Source of the DNA: Nemania diffusa
Lineage: Eukaryota > Ascomycota > Sordariomycetes > Xylariales > Xylariaceae
Length of the DNA stretch: 64,000 nt
Assembly: GCA_038501195.1 (NCBI GenBank)
Contig: JBBPUQ010000005.1
Span: 2,790,001 to 2,854,000, forward strand
Reading direction: 5' to 3'
Every line of letters begins with the position of its first letter. Position 1 is the first letter of the stretch. This document shows positions 21,266-33,713 of the stretch, piece by piece. The notes beneath the pieces were generated by a model. That model was not told where the DNA came from, did not search any database, and worked only from the letters and a program-made list of their open reading frames with translations. The translations under genes and the position numbers were made by a program.

Positions 21266-23982
21266 TCATTCGCTAAGGCCTTCTCTCAATGCTTCGTGAT
21301 CTATGGCATCAGGGGTCGTCTTGGTAGCGGGGCCTTTCTTTTTTGCCGATGCGGCGAGAAATTCGGAAAAGCCGGGGACGGTGCCTGGTTGGTTGATACC
21401 AGGTAGACGGCTCACGGCTTTTGTCGCGTCTTTCTCTTTGATCGCCTGCACTGACACGCTTCGTCTTGCGCCGCCAGCACTAGCATCAGCAGCAGCAGCA
21501 GCACCAGCACTAGTCCCAGCGCCGGCAACTCCCCACGGCCGCCAACCGACCCATTTCCCTAACCTGGACCGCTCAGGTTCCTGTTGCGAAGACGCATTGG
21601 AATGGTGAGACTGTAGACTGCCCACCGGAGACAACCCAAAACTGTCTCGGAGTAGAACACTGCTTCTCTTGGCACTATCTCGCGATATCAGTGGTCGCGC
21701 CGTGACGATGCTGCTTCCTGTCACGGACGAGGCGGACCCAATTTGACCTATCGTCAGCTGACTTGGTCTCGATTTGAGTGTGTGGATGTCGAGACCACCG
21801 GACAGCGATACGATAGACTCATGGGACAAGGCCCGACGAAGACGCCCTGCGACCGGTGGATAGTCCGAATCCGTCGTCGTCCTCGTCGTCGTCTTCATTG
21901 TTGTTGCTTCGCCATAGTCCCAACAGTGGTTGCTGTCGTCATTGGCCTCATCATCAGGGACTATGTCGAGTCCCCGCGAGGAAGCCTCGTCGTCGGCGAG
22001 CGAGTGGTCTGTCGCAGACAATAGCTCTACTGGCATCTCGGTCCCGTCCGACGACTCTTCCACAATGGGATGGGCAATAGTGGGAGGGGTTGGACTAAAA
22101 GGGAAGCACGCCGGCACTTGGAAACCGCGCGTAGACAGGCTTGGTGGTCTTTTCCTGTGCATGGGCTGCCACCTAGGAGACATGGGATCGACACTCGACG
22201 TGGGTGATCCTGGGAACGACGCCGTCGGTGCATCAAACACCGAGTTCCTATTGTTGGAACGGGGCGAGCTGGGGGCAGAGGACATGGTGAACTCAGATGG
22301 CTGCTCCGAGAAGGCGGACCAGCGGTTGGAGCGTATCGAGTTCTTGCGTGAATGGGGGGCCGACACATGCCTCATCAGCCCGCTGGGCGGTGTGCCTGGA
22401 TGGGACAAGGCAGGCGGCCCAGAACCACTGGGTGTGAGCCCTAACCGCTTCTTCTTGGGCTTCCTGGCGTCCTGCTTAGCCGCCGAGACGTGGTAGTGGT
22501 GGTGTATGTGCAGTTCTTGTGACACCCTCGCTGGCGACCGCTGCTCCCGATGAGGCGACTGCTTCAGCCCGAGCTCGGCCCCTAGAGTCGTCGGTGTTGT
22601 GCTCCCCTCGCCGTCTGCTCCTCCGTGGCTCAGGGGCTGATGATACTCTAGCTGGTCCCGGAGCGCCTGGATCTCGTCGTTCGAATTCATCAGCATCTCT
22701 CGGAGCTCGGCGATACCGTATTGTAGATTAGCATTGTCCTGGAGCAGGTCGCGCACGAAATGTCCGACGACGGCATGATTCCCCCCGTTGCCCCCGTCGC
22801 CCACGTTGCCGCCATTCCCCCGATTCATAGATTTAGCCGCGGCAGCTCCCTTCAACCGCCCGGCTGCCGTGCTAAGCTCTTTCTCCATCTCGCGCTGTCT
22901 CTCTATGCGTGCCATCATCTCGACGTGGTGTTCTCGCTCCTCCTTTGCCTCCTTCTCTATGCGCTCCAGCTGGTCCTGGAGATCGTTGATCCCCCTCTCG
23001 GCTCGCTTCCATCTTGACACCGCGGATCTAGCATCCTGGCGTGATAGCAACAAGGTGCCCTGTAGTTCAGCCTGCTCCTCCTCAAGCGACGCGATTTGTC
23101 GCTCTAGGGCCTCGGCGCGGGCTGTCTCTGATTCGAGTCGGCGAATGGTTTGTTGTGACGAGAGCAGGGTGGCCTCCAAGGATTTTATATGGGCCTCGGA
23201 ATCGGTAACAGAGGTGTTGAGGGTTTCGAGCTGGTCTATGAGGTCCCGATTCTCCTCGATCATCTTTATATTCGCGGCCTCGAGTTCCTTGTTGTTGTTC
23301 TCGAGCTGCTCGATTCGAGCCGTTAACTCGCTGCGGTCGCGCTCGGCATCGGCCATGTAGGATTCGTGGCGGGCAAGAAGCGCCTGCAACAGATGTGTTA
23401 GAGAACTTGTGAACTTGTTGGCCCTAGTGATTTCCCTCTTCTCAATGTGGCCGTGCCGCTGGCGCCCATGGGATCGTCGCGTTGATGTCGAGGAATGTGA
23501 GACTCGACTCATACACATTCCGCGACATAGCAGTGCAACAGCAGCCGAGTAGAGACTCGATATCCGATACCCGATACCCAATACTCAAATAAGAAAGTGA
23601 GCAGCATACACCTCGAGGCACGCATGAGACACCTAACCTAGACAGCTACCAGCCACCCTCTTGACGGTTTTGTTCCTCACGCGCTCTACGCTTCACCAGC
23701 GGACAGTAGATAAGAAAGGGTGCGTGATATAGGAGACGCAAGACATACCTGACCCATGCGGGCCGCCTGATGAACATCTTTCTCGACATTTTCGAGGATT
23801 GTATTGTTGTGCCTCAGGAAAATGCACTCAAGCGAGCCGCAGCAACATTTCAATGGAGACGGCTCAAGGGATGTAGTAGGTTGGGAGGAAACGGCGTCGC
23901 ACTCGCCGTCGGTGGTGGCAGTAGACGACTCAAGGTCGGCCATCATGTCCGCGGCAGTGGAGCCGATATGTATCGCGTGCAA
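21266..23982 (-). CDS. Coiled-coil protein with N-terminal Cys motif
   Basis: Two exons, 23749-23982 and 21266-23383, joined in phase 0 across a 365-bp intron (donor GTATGT, acceptor TTGCAG). They give 783 residues, or 770 if translation starts at the second or third Met (23943, ATGGCC). Residues about 45-80 contain a Cys cluster, CCCGSLECIFLRHNN. A long coiled coil follows (about residues 80-260, rich in Glu, Arg, Leu heptads such as ARIEQLENNNKELEAANIKM). A second short helix and a long Ser/Pro-rich disordered tail come after. I have the impression of a conserved fungal family with this Cys motif plus coiled coil, but cannot name it. A cytoskeletal or scaffold role would be inference only. 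Confidence 0.75.
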
Positions 23983-25423
23983 ATATACGAGACGAGGCGA
24001 ATGGCTAGCATGCTGGGGGGGGGCGAAGTTGGTGTGATGTTATCGCATCGCGTTCGAGCTGGCGTGTCGGGGGAGTTCCGCAGACAAAGAGAGGGAACTT
24101 CGAGCAAGAAATGAGGCGTTATCAACAAGGTGGTCGTGATAGCGTGATGATGTCTTCCAGTTGGCTTGTTTACAAGAGAGCTTATTTTCTATCCCAGCCC
24201 GTCCTTTTCTCCCCCCCTCGAAGCCCCAAGTCCCAAGTCCCCGGCAACGCGAAATTCTTGATAGTGAAAGCTTGTGAAATTGCGGCACCCCCTCTGGTTA
24301 CTACTTGTATTAATCTTGTGTATTTGGAGTAGATACCCTACTCCAGGCAGGGATCTCTGCTTGGGTCAGGGATTATCGCGTCGAGCATCAGTGGAGTCGC
24401 GACTTAGTGACCGCGTATAGGTAGATCGTATACCCCCTAATTGTATAGCTAAAGGTTCTGTCACATTGTCGCATGCCGTAGTAACAAAATGAACGTATGA
24501 ACGAATGAATGAATGAATGAATAATGAATAACCGAGAGGCGGGGCAGGCGAGTAAAGTGCTCTTGCAACTAACAAGAGGGGGTGAGGATGAATGACAACA
24601 ATAATTCGATAGCAGGAGGCCTGGCTTAAGATGTACGTACCTAGTTCTATCTAGTTATATGTAATTCTGTGGATGCGATGGTTTGTTGTCACCTGGACAG
24701 GTCATGCTCAAGTTGTCTTGGCGGCTAACCACAGGTGTCCCAAGTTCCACCCATGCTAGCTCAGTCTAGGTAGGTAGTCCTCGTCCGTGGTGGGGATGAA
24801 AGCCTCAGTTGTCAAACCAGGGGCAGTACTGGGTAGAGCAATCGTGGACTACCTAGCTACACAACCGTGGTTTTCCAGATCGCATGCGCAGCCTACCTAG
24901 GTACGGCGTGGGTACCGAAGATAAATAAATATACCCTTGTCAATATGATAAATATGAATAACTTAACGGCCAGTCATTAGCCGTGCTGCTTGTTTGGTAA
25001 CTTGGTTACCGTACCCACCACCCGGTGGAAAAGTTACATGGATTTAGGTCGGTTTACGTAGACTCAACTGCGTACGCCGTAGACTCGCCGTAGAGTATAC
25101 GCCGGTTGAGCTTCTACCAAGACCGAGCTAGCTCTAATACTGTAATGAGCCACCATGTTGACAAGATTGTTGCTCACCCACGGGTTTCGACTAGGTATTG
25201 ATTGCGCTAAGGTACCTAATTCGAGTTGAACATACCTACCACGAGCGCCAGTATGCAAGAGACGCAAAATGGCCAGCATCACGTATCCCCCGCCTTTAGT
25301 TTGTTATGACGCTACCATATCTTGACGCAAATCAACGGAGTCCTACAAAATGCAAGAACCGATTCACTATGACTGACGTACTACAGCCTCATCGTTGCCT
25401 CTCTTGCGATATCTGCAGGGCTG
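23983..25423. other. Intergenic, nothing coding recognised
   Basis: It includes the promoter side of the coiled-coil gene and the 3' side of the reductase gene. CCTAGGTA/GGTACC motifs occur near 24760-24780, 24895-24915 and 25210-25235. A short GAATGAATGAAT run lies near 24500-24520. Confidence 0.55.
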
Positions 25424-27460
25424 TCAAGCCACCAGGGATACATCCAGTATGTCAAGCCCCTGCTGGAGTTGTACCTTTGATGGCATCGCCCCTTCTCTCA
25501 TCAATTCGGCAGACTTCGTCATAACCGGATCCTTGCCCATACTTGCTACAGCCACCACAGTATCACCATTGCAGTAGTAGGCAACGAACTTGCTCTCTGC
25601 CGGGTTGCCTTGGAGCACGAGATCGTCCCAGCCATTGACTGTGTTACCGCAGTAGCGTAACTGGCCGGTCAGGGCACTCCAGAACACAGGGATGAAGAAG
25701 TCGGGCGTGGTAGTTGGGTTGATGATATGCTTGGCAACAGACCGCCCCTGGTTCTGTGCTACATCCCAGTGCTCAATTCTTGTATAGCTACCCCGGCCAC
25801 CAGGGCCGTGGTAGGGGTAGGTTGCGATGTCGCCGATGGCATAGACATCCTTAAGTCCTGTGATGAGGAAGTTCTCATCTGTCTTTAGCGAGCCATCCTG
25901 TTCAAGCCGGATCACTTTGTTGTCCCTTAGGAATTCCGTCGCAGGCGCGACACCAACGCCGAGGACGACCAGATCCGCCTCGAGCTTGGTGCCATCCTTC
26001 AGCGACACCGAGCCGACTTTAGAAGGGTCGGATTCCGACGGCTCGGCCTTGTCAACACTTGCCGACATGTAAAACTTGATACCCTTCGCTTCGAGCCCCT
26101 TTTGTAAACCAGCACCAACTTCCTTACCCAGCACTAGAACACTTAGAGTCAGTTATCGTCATTTCGAACGTGTTTATGGGGATCCCAAAAGCTTCGGAAC
26201 ACTAGATTGGCCCAAAAAGGAAAGCTTGTGCTTTGAAGATTGCGAAAGCTAGAAGTGAATGGCTTGGAGAATTGCTCACCTCTCTCTAGCGGCGCACTCT
26301 CCATACCGATAACAGCCACGGTGTTATTTGCAGCCGTGGCATTCGCGAGCTCCATACCGATGAAGCTGCTCCCCACGATAACAATCTTTTTGTTCTTCTC
26401 TCCAATCGCGTCGACGATCTTCTTAGCGTCATGTAAAGTTCGCAGGACGAAGATGTTCTCGAGCACCTTGAAGCCCTGCAGCGGAAGGTTGCGAGGTGTA
26501 CCACCAGTAGCAAGGATGAGCTTGCCGTAGGCATGCTTTGCACCACTCTTCGTTGTGACGAACCTATTACTAAGATCGATGTCGGTCACGTCATCCTCGA
26601 CGAAATCGATGGACCCAGATTGGAAGAATTCGGCGTCTCTCCACTGGGCCTTATTTACATCGGTTAGTAGGGCCTTTGACAATTTGGTCCGGTCGATGGG
26701 TAGGTAGCCCTCCCTGGTTACGACGGTGATGGGGCCAGCGAAGCCGCCTGCTCTCAGAGCCTCAACAGCTCCAATGGCACCGCTACCGCCACCCACGACG
26801 ACGACCTTGTCGGCGTCAGCGGTGCTGCTCACGCGGCATCTGATGTTGGGCTTCCTCCGGCCAGACTTGATGGCAGCCTCTTCCCCTTGCACATAGACGG
26901 CACCGTCTTTCTCGACGACCTTGAAGGCGGCAAGCGCGTCAAGAGCCGGGGCGTCCTCGACGTCGCCAGTTTTGGCATTGAAACATGCTATTTGATATAA
27001 GCCATCAGCGGGAGAAGGACTCTCGACCAGGCAAGGGGGCTAGCCCGAGGAACTGAGAGCGAGGAGCGAGGAGCGAGGAGCGAGGGTGGCGCAACCGAGG
27101 GATTTCGGGCGGCTTACCTCCATGCCATTGGCAGACTAGACGTCCGGACTTGGTCAAGACACCGTTGACGAGGGGGGCTCCGTAATGCGTGCACTTAGGG
27201 CCGAGAGCCCGAACCTGGCCGGCGGCATTGAGTAGTAAGACCTTGGCCCCTTCGACACCCTCGACCTCGAACTCCTTCTTCTCGCCTGGCTGTAACGACA
27301 GCGAGGATATGCCTTTGAGCTTGTACTCGGACATGGCTCGACTCGGGGATGTAACAGATAACGGCCTTGAATATGGTCTGGGGTTCACAAAAACACGCGG
27401 TGCACGGGATGTTCTGGGCTGTACGAAGAAACGGGAGAGGAGGGCCTTGGCTAGATTCAT
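25424..27460 (-). CDS. AIFM3-like Rieske/FAD oxidoreductase
   Basis: Three exons: 27118-27460, 26280-26987 and 25424-26133 (donors GTAAGC and GTGAGC; acceptors AATAG and TCTAG) give 586 residues. The Arg-rich start (MNLAKALLSRFFVQPRTSR) looks like a mitochondrial presequence. A Rieske [2Fe-2S] domain follows, with CTHYGAP and CQWHGACF supplying the Cys-x-His and Cys-x2-His ligands. Then comes an FAD-binding VVVVGGGSGAIGAVEALR, an NAD-binding IVIVGSSFIGMELA and the second FAD motif VYAIGDIATYPYHG. This order matches apoptosis-inducing factor 3 and related ferredoxin reductases. The reaction is NAD(P)H-dependent electron transfer to an unknown acceptor. The first intron contains a GAGCGAG tandem repeat (about 27057-27085). 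All key residues visible are intact. Confidence 0.9.
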
Positions 27461-28747
27461 AGAATAATGCTACTATCTTGTTCTAAGTTTACGGAGGTTC
27501 GGGAGGGGAGAGATGGCAGGTTGACGAGACAGACCACACCAGTCCAGGTCCTCGGATATTGGGCGAATAAGAATAAAGGGCAAACGCAAATAACCCGAAG
27601 TGGCAGAAGCAAGAGGCAGGGAGCGGATGACGGATGAAGAAGAATGAGGGGCAAGTACGCGCACGTACGCGCAAGTACCTGCTGTGGTGGTGTCATGGAT
27701 CATGGCGTCCAGCGAGAAGGAAAGTAGATACCTAGGTACATAGGTACAGTAGGAGAAGGAAGGACCATAATTGCGTAATCCAAGGCCTGTGAGTGGCTGA
27801 AGCTGATACAGTCTCCCACTCCATGACATCACTGATTTGCCAAAGTAGGTAATATGCAGGGACTTGGCTTAATTGTCCGGTATTCGAATCAAACCTACCT
27901 AGAACAAGCCACCAGATATTACCTACCTAGGTATGTACTTAAATCTAGGTAGGTCATAGTACCTCCCTACCTCCTACATATATACACGGGGTAAGAGAGG
28001 GGTTTATTTATTTATAACCGTACCTGGGGAGCTACTACGAGCTACTACAGTAGCTACCTCTAGACTGGCGCCGGGAACGCGAACAAGTACCTAGGTAGGT
28101 ACCTAACCTACAGCGAACAAGGGGGGAGGTGGGGAGGGGTTAAATATTATTATAATTGGGACAATTAATATTTTAAATAACCCCCTCTAGAACACGTGCA
28201 ACTCCTACCTACCTACCTAGGTAGCATTACATACGTAGATCTAGATTTAAGTGCAGTTATTCACATTTGTCTGCTAGTCTAAACACATACACACATACAT
28301 ACTCAGATTTTATACCTAAGATGGGGTACTCAACTTCCGACTTGGTCCAAACCCGGAGAAAGACTCAACACTTGGAGCCGGCTAGACATGAGCAGTGTGG
28401 TCCCTTCTGGTTATAAGCTAGGTCTCTTGTGCTGCCCGTAGGCAATGAAGAGACGACGAGAGGTTAAGGCGACAGTGGCTGGCAAGAGAGAGAATGTTGA
28501 GAATTGCTCGGCGAGTCGTGAGTCGTGATGCGCTTCTACTAGGCAGCCGGAGTAGACGAAGTGTGTTGCGGTCTATGCGCCTATCAACCCGAGGATTAAA
28601 CTGTTCGCAAGAAATCGCCGCCCAGCCCACCTAGAGCTCTCAGCTATAGCGAATCACGGGTGTACAGCCCGTGTGGCATGGCCAAGCACATCAAATACGA
28701 CATAGCCACTGAGAAGATGAGACCCTTAAGCGAGCTGAATGCTGAAT

Positions 28748-28786
<39 letters not shown>

Positions 28787-29989
28787 AGTGGCGGCAGAGC
28801 ACATCCATTCTCGATTGCTAATCAAGCGTAGTCCGATGACTTCTAAAGATTCCAAGGATTAAGCGGATTGCCTAGTTCTGTACCCCTGAAGCCGTTGCTA
28901 ATCAATCCCTTTTGTCTATACAGCTCTAAGTGGTATGCATAAAGTTGCGAAGGATTTATCAAACCGCTTCCGTACACAATTGCGTACTCGTTGAAGTATC
29001 TATGTCTAGGTACATACTTGTTTACCCCAAATCTACATACGGGACGAATGACCATGTTATATGCGAACTACGACTTCTCGGCACGATAACGCAGGCTCGA
29101 TCGCCTTCTCTTTTCAAACATATAGGCATGCGAGAATTTACGTACCGGGAAATAAGCTAAGAATTATGTGTAGCTCTTCTAGTCTAGCTGGGTACCTACA
29201 GTATTTTTGAACTCCCAGTTCACATTACCAGACTAACCTTTGATTTCTCTCAACCTAATAACTAGAATACTGTGAGCTCGTCGGTAGGGTTGGCGAGTTG
29301 TACACTATCGTGGGAGTACGTACTAGATGGCTAGTTTGAGAAGCATGCCGACACTTGCTTAACTTGATCCTGAACTGAAGACAAAAGAACCAGCAGTATC
29401 GTGGTTAGGTAATGCAACTATTCTTGACATGACGGACGGAAAGACGCAGAATACCACGTCGAGGCTAAAAGAACCAAATGTAGTTCAGCTAATATAAGGT
29501 AGACTACACCACAAGGCCATGTCCGCAGGAACGGGCTGCGGAAGTTGGTTCCGTATGGGGGGTGCTAGAGTATGGTCATGGTGGACGGTTTGTCTGAAAC
29601 GAGGTCGAGATAAAGCTCAGAATCGAGACGGGCTGGGTCTTTATTCAAGATCGCTTCTGGCTAAACTTAAGGCGAGTGTGGAATTACATATACCAACACT
29701 GGTATAGTGCAGTCAGTCGAACCTTCAATGTGGTCAAGCCACTGACTCTGGTAAGATGCAAGTCAGACAACAATAAAAGAACAGTGTCCGGGAGCCCCAG
29801 ACCCGGGCAGATCTACATGCATGGGAATACGCTGGCTAGAAGCTGAGTCCCCTATGCGAGTACGAGCACCCGATCCTTAGTTTATTCTAACGTTAAACCA
29901 TAGTCGCGGTTCTCATTCTATTATTACCACTAAAATACCAACCATCAGGATCGGAGAAGCAACTAACTTGACAGTAAGGCAAATGTCCA
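27461..29989. other. Long intergenic region
   Basis: No gene is supported; the short frames here look random. Dense GGTACCTA/CCTAGGTA clusters lie at 27728-27750, 27890-27965, 28085-28115 and 28200-28222. A (GA)n microsatellite lies at about 28752-28792. Confidence 0.55.
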
Positions 29990-31290
29990 TCAGAGCTTTA
30001 TCTCCGCCGAAACGTGTCCAGATGGAAGAGCGGATGTTCCGTCTACATCCCCGGCGTATGGCTGGACCTCTGCATCCTGACCGACTGCCATCGTGTTCGC
30101 ATGCCGCTGTGCGAGAATGTCCGCACGAGGACTGTGGCCCGTATACCCATGAGGAAACTTCTGGACCAGCCTCCTCATCTCATCAATCACCCTGCATTTT
30201 GTTAGGAAGCTATTCGGTTACGATTTGGCCCCCCTACTCACATGTTGAGATACACCTTTTGACTGGGAAAAAGCGTTGCCGCGTTTAAATTGAAGCGCCT
30301 AAAGTATGAGCTATGCTATCTCGGGTGTGACGAGAAGGCTTACATTGCATAGAGAGCATTTCTGTCGTCATAATCATCCTCTGGCGCTGATTTGGGAATG
30401 TGCGAGTGGTATGCATTGAAGTACTTCCGTGTGAACTTGTTTCGTTCAGGACGCCAATTCCCAAATTCATCTGTCAGCATTAGCGACAAACAAGACCAGC
30501 GGAGATGAACATAGAGATATACACTCATTATGACCCCAAAAACTAGACGGGTCGAAGACGATGCGCTCCTCAGTATCCTCATCCGTGATGGCGGCGTTGC
30601 CGCACCAGAGATCTCCGTGGACTAGAGATGGCTGGATAGTATTTCCACTGGTCTCTAGAGGTCGCAAGAGTCTCGGGATCACATTTTCAAAAAAGGGCGG
30701 GAGAAGCTCATCGAGCTCAGCGGACGGCCCTGCACGGGCTTCCCTTATGTTCAAGACATAGCTAAACCCATTCTCAAAGAAGGCTTCCCAACTATCAGAC
30801 CAAGTGTTATCCTGCGGAAGGTCGCCATTATATGTGACAATATGGAAACCAAACTTGCCCGTTGGCGAAGTGTGGGAGGAGTGAAGTTTTGCAAGGTTTG
30901 CACAGAACATTGTTGGGTTGGGTAATCCGTCAGTGAACTCGTAGAATTTGCAAATGTAGAAATGAGAGTCCTTGTCCGTCTTGAAGGTACCCCAGGCAAT
31001 CGGTCGAGGGCAGAAATCTGGCGTAATTGCGTATATTGCTGAGGTAGATTCGTATTCGCCTTTCAATGCTTCGAGTCCATGATGTCCTCGAGAGACCTGT
31101 GAAAGGATTAGAGAAGTCTTAGGATGCATATGGTATTTTCGCACCTTCATGAAGTAGCTCTCCTAACTATTGTCTTCGTACAAGACATCGATTCGCGATG
31201 CCCTTACCCATGCAGATTCACCTGACTTGGTCACGAACACAACCTGCTTGACATTCGGCAGGACTGCTAATGTGTAAGCACCAACTCTGA
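29990..31290 (-). pseudogene. Fructosamine-kinase-like gene, 5' end broken
   Basis: The joined exons 31145-31288, 30523-31096, 30344-30470, 30242-30298 and 29990-30191 read as a ketosamine/fructosamine 3-kinase (APH fold). Landmarks are FCPRPIAWGTF, the catalytic LVHGDLWCGNAA and HNEYEFGNWRPERNKF, then YDDRNALYAM. Such enzymes phosphorylate protein-bound ketosamines using ATP. The 5' exon is damaged: the frame ASRIDVLYEDNS is followed by TAG at 31163-31165, then ESYFMKV resumes. No in-frame ATG precedes LAVLPNVKQVVF, whose frame is closed by another TAG upstream. Splicing around the stop would remove the conserved RIDV stretch. A shortened protein could start at the ATG at 31148-31150, but it would lack the nucleotide-binding N-terminus. 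The rest of the frame is clean, so decay is recent or the 5' exon was misjudged. Confidence 0.65.
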
Positions 31291-31664
31291 AACCTCGTGC
31301 CTAACCGACCTTTTATGACATTTTCATCTACAGCTAATGTCGACATGTTTCAACTAGACCCCAATCAAAAGGCGTATTGAAACCAATTGGCTTGGCTGTT
31401 CGATTTGTCTACTGCGTAGTTAGGTCCTGAGGCACGACCAAAACTAAGAGACCCGACCTTTATTATATTCTACCCACTTTGTTTCAGCTGATAACAGGGT
31501 AAGAGGCGGCCAATATTATGCAGCCAGCCAGACAGCCTACATATTGTCGGGGTAGTCCGCGGGGGCAAGCGCCAAACTTTCCCTTTGGTGATTGTCTATA
31601 CTCCACTGACTGATTCTAACACAACGCTGGGAAAATATCCTCTTTGTCTCTCGTCTAACGCGCC
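31291..31664. promoter_or_regulatory. Shared divergent upstream region
   Basis: About 370 bp separate the two head-to-head damaged enzyme genes and would hold both promoters. I recognise no specific operator. A TATTATATT-like stretch lies near 31460. Confidence 0.3.
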
Positions 31665-33127
31665 ATGGACATGCCGAAATAGTTCGTTCTAAACGATGGC
31701 CGCAAGGTTCCTTCTGTAGGCCTGGGAACATTCCAAGGAGACGAAGGCAGTTCGAAGGTAAAAGAAGCTGTCAAACTTGCTTTAAAACTCGGTTATAGGC
31801 ACATCGACGGCGCTGCTGCGTACGGCAACGAGAAGGATATTGGACAGGGGATCAAAGAGTCCGGCGTTCCTCGGGAAGAAATACTTGTGACTTCTAAACT
31901 GTAATACTAGACATAACTGTCGAGGGGCGATTCCAACGGGAACTAACAACATACCACAGACCGCAGACTGCGCACGCCCCCGCAAGTGTCGAGAAAGCCT
32001 TGTCCCAAACATTGAAAGATGCGGATCTCGACTACGGTTAGTCAACTTAGATAACACTTCACAAGTGGTTAACTGATAGAAAAATAGTTGACTTGTATCT
32101 GATGCATTGTATGAAAATGCCTGCCGAACTCCATGTCTTCGGCTAGGATGTACAAGGTAACTAAGGTAACTGTATCAACAAGTCCCCCATGCATACAAAG
32201 CGGATGGGGATTTGAAGACAATTCGACACGCAAGCGGCAACTGCAAACCGGTTATTGATTATGATTTATCACGTAAATATGCTTCGACCTGGAAAGCAAT
32301 GGAAGCTTTGGTGAAAACTGGTAGGGTACGATCAATAGGTATGCGTGGCGTGTCGCGAGCCGACGCCACGAAATTGTTGCTGATAATAGTAACGAATAGG
32401 GCTCTCAAATTTCAACATCCTCAAAATGAAGAACCTTTTGTCTACTGCAACGATAGTCCCAGCGGTAAACCAAGTCGAGCTGCATCCGTCAGTAATCTAC
32501 CAAACAAAGTACTTGAAGTCAGAAGTCAGGGGCTCATGAAACTAGATATCTCCCGCAGAATGAACTACTAGAGTTCTCGAGGCGGTACGGTATCTTGCTG
32601 ATGGCACACCAACCCCTCGGCGGCCGGCCGGTGGGTGTCGTTCGTGCTCATACCGATATCCCGCGGCCAATCGACGATCCGATGGTGAGCAATTGCCTCT
32701 TACGCTTTAAATTATGTCACTAACCCCCAAATAAGCCCATTGCGACAGCGTCGAGGCTCGGTAAGGGCACAGCTCAGGTGAGTATTCTATTGCTTTCCCA
32801 AGGCAGACTAACTAATCCTTCGGCACCGGGCAGACAGCCTTGTCATGGGCCGTGCAAAATGGAATTCCAGTAGTTCCAAAGTCGGTACAGGAGCACCATC
32901 TGAGACAGAATCTTCAACTCTTCAAGCTACGTGAGGCGGATTTTCGGAGCATCGAGGATCTATTGTCCCAAAGAGGGCCCGTTCGTTTCCTCGACCCTTC
33001 ACCGCACATTGGTTTCGACATATTTGACGAGGAAAATGACCAGCCAACTGCTGATAAGGCACCCTGGGACGAGCTCACAGGATCGCTGGGCAGTAGTGAG
33101 CGTAGGTTAGAGGACCTACATATGTAG
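31665..33127 (+). pseudogene. Aldo-keto reductase, decayed
   Basis: The ATG at 31665 is followed five codons later by TAG (31680-31682), where the family normally continues; CAG would give MPKQFVLNDG. Beyond it the frame reads a good aldo-keto reductase: [27 protein letters not shown] (with the catalytic Asp and Tyr), ILVTSKL (catalytic Lys). Splicing to 31960-32036 and 32088 gives DLDYVDLYLMHC (catalytic His), but the following Trp-Pro is lost and a stop comes soon after. Further pieces appear in shifted frames: STWKAMEALVKTGRVRSIG, PAVNQVELHP, EFSRRYGILLMAHQPLGG and finally TALSWAVQNGIPVVPKSV (32835-33127). Such enzymes reduce carbonyls with NADPH. The gene looks inactivated by several lesions, at least one of the C-to-T type. 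Confidence 0.8.
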
Positions 33128-33713
33128 TAACTAGGCAATTTGGGGCGCAAATAGACTCGTTCCCAGGGAAACTACACGTACCCTATTAGCTAGAGCTCTG
33201 AATATGTCTATTTCCCGAAGGTTGTTTTCACTCCCATGCACCAGAATACGGTGAAGTACAAGGCCAGAACAAGAACAGATCGACGACCCCTGCCACGTAC
33301 TATACAAGCCACCATATAAGCCCCCAAGCTCTGTAGTGGATGCTGTTGCGAGGCACCCTAACCTCGCGCAGAGTGGCAAACATAGTCTCATCACATTTTT
33401 TCTGGCAGCAAACACATCACCGCGAGAAACCTTGCATTTGACCTTGAATCTACAACGACAGTCGCATTCGGACGATGTTTATTTAGTTCTTGCGAACCTC
33501 GTTGCGGGACGTACCGAGGTAAATTAGTTGCGTTCCTTCCGGAGTCCACCCTCGGCTTTCAAGTCATTGTCAAGCAGCCCCAAGAAGGCCAGCCGTTTCA
33601 ACCACACGCGTTCTGTTCAAACGGATCACCTCAGAGCTAATCAAGCATCTCGTAGATCCGAAAGTGATCGCTCGTTCACGTCCTCTCCCAACAAGACCTC
33701 GGTCGATCTCAAT
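33128..33713. other. Upstream region of the STAND gene
   Basis: An open frame at 33336-33527 and the open but ATG-less 33528-33713 precede the STAND gene start. The latter reads RSFRSPPSAFKSLSSSPKKA in frame with it and looks coding. The true start may therefore lie in an upstream exon spliced near the TAG at 33525-33527. Confidence 0.4.

Noticed and set aside
28752..28792. GA microsatellite
   Set aside because: Ordinary simple repeat with no associated feature.
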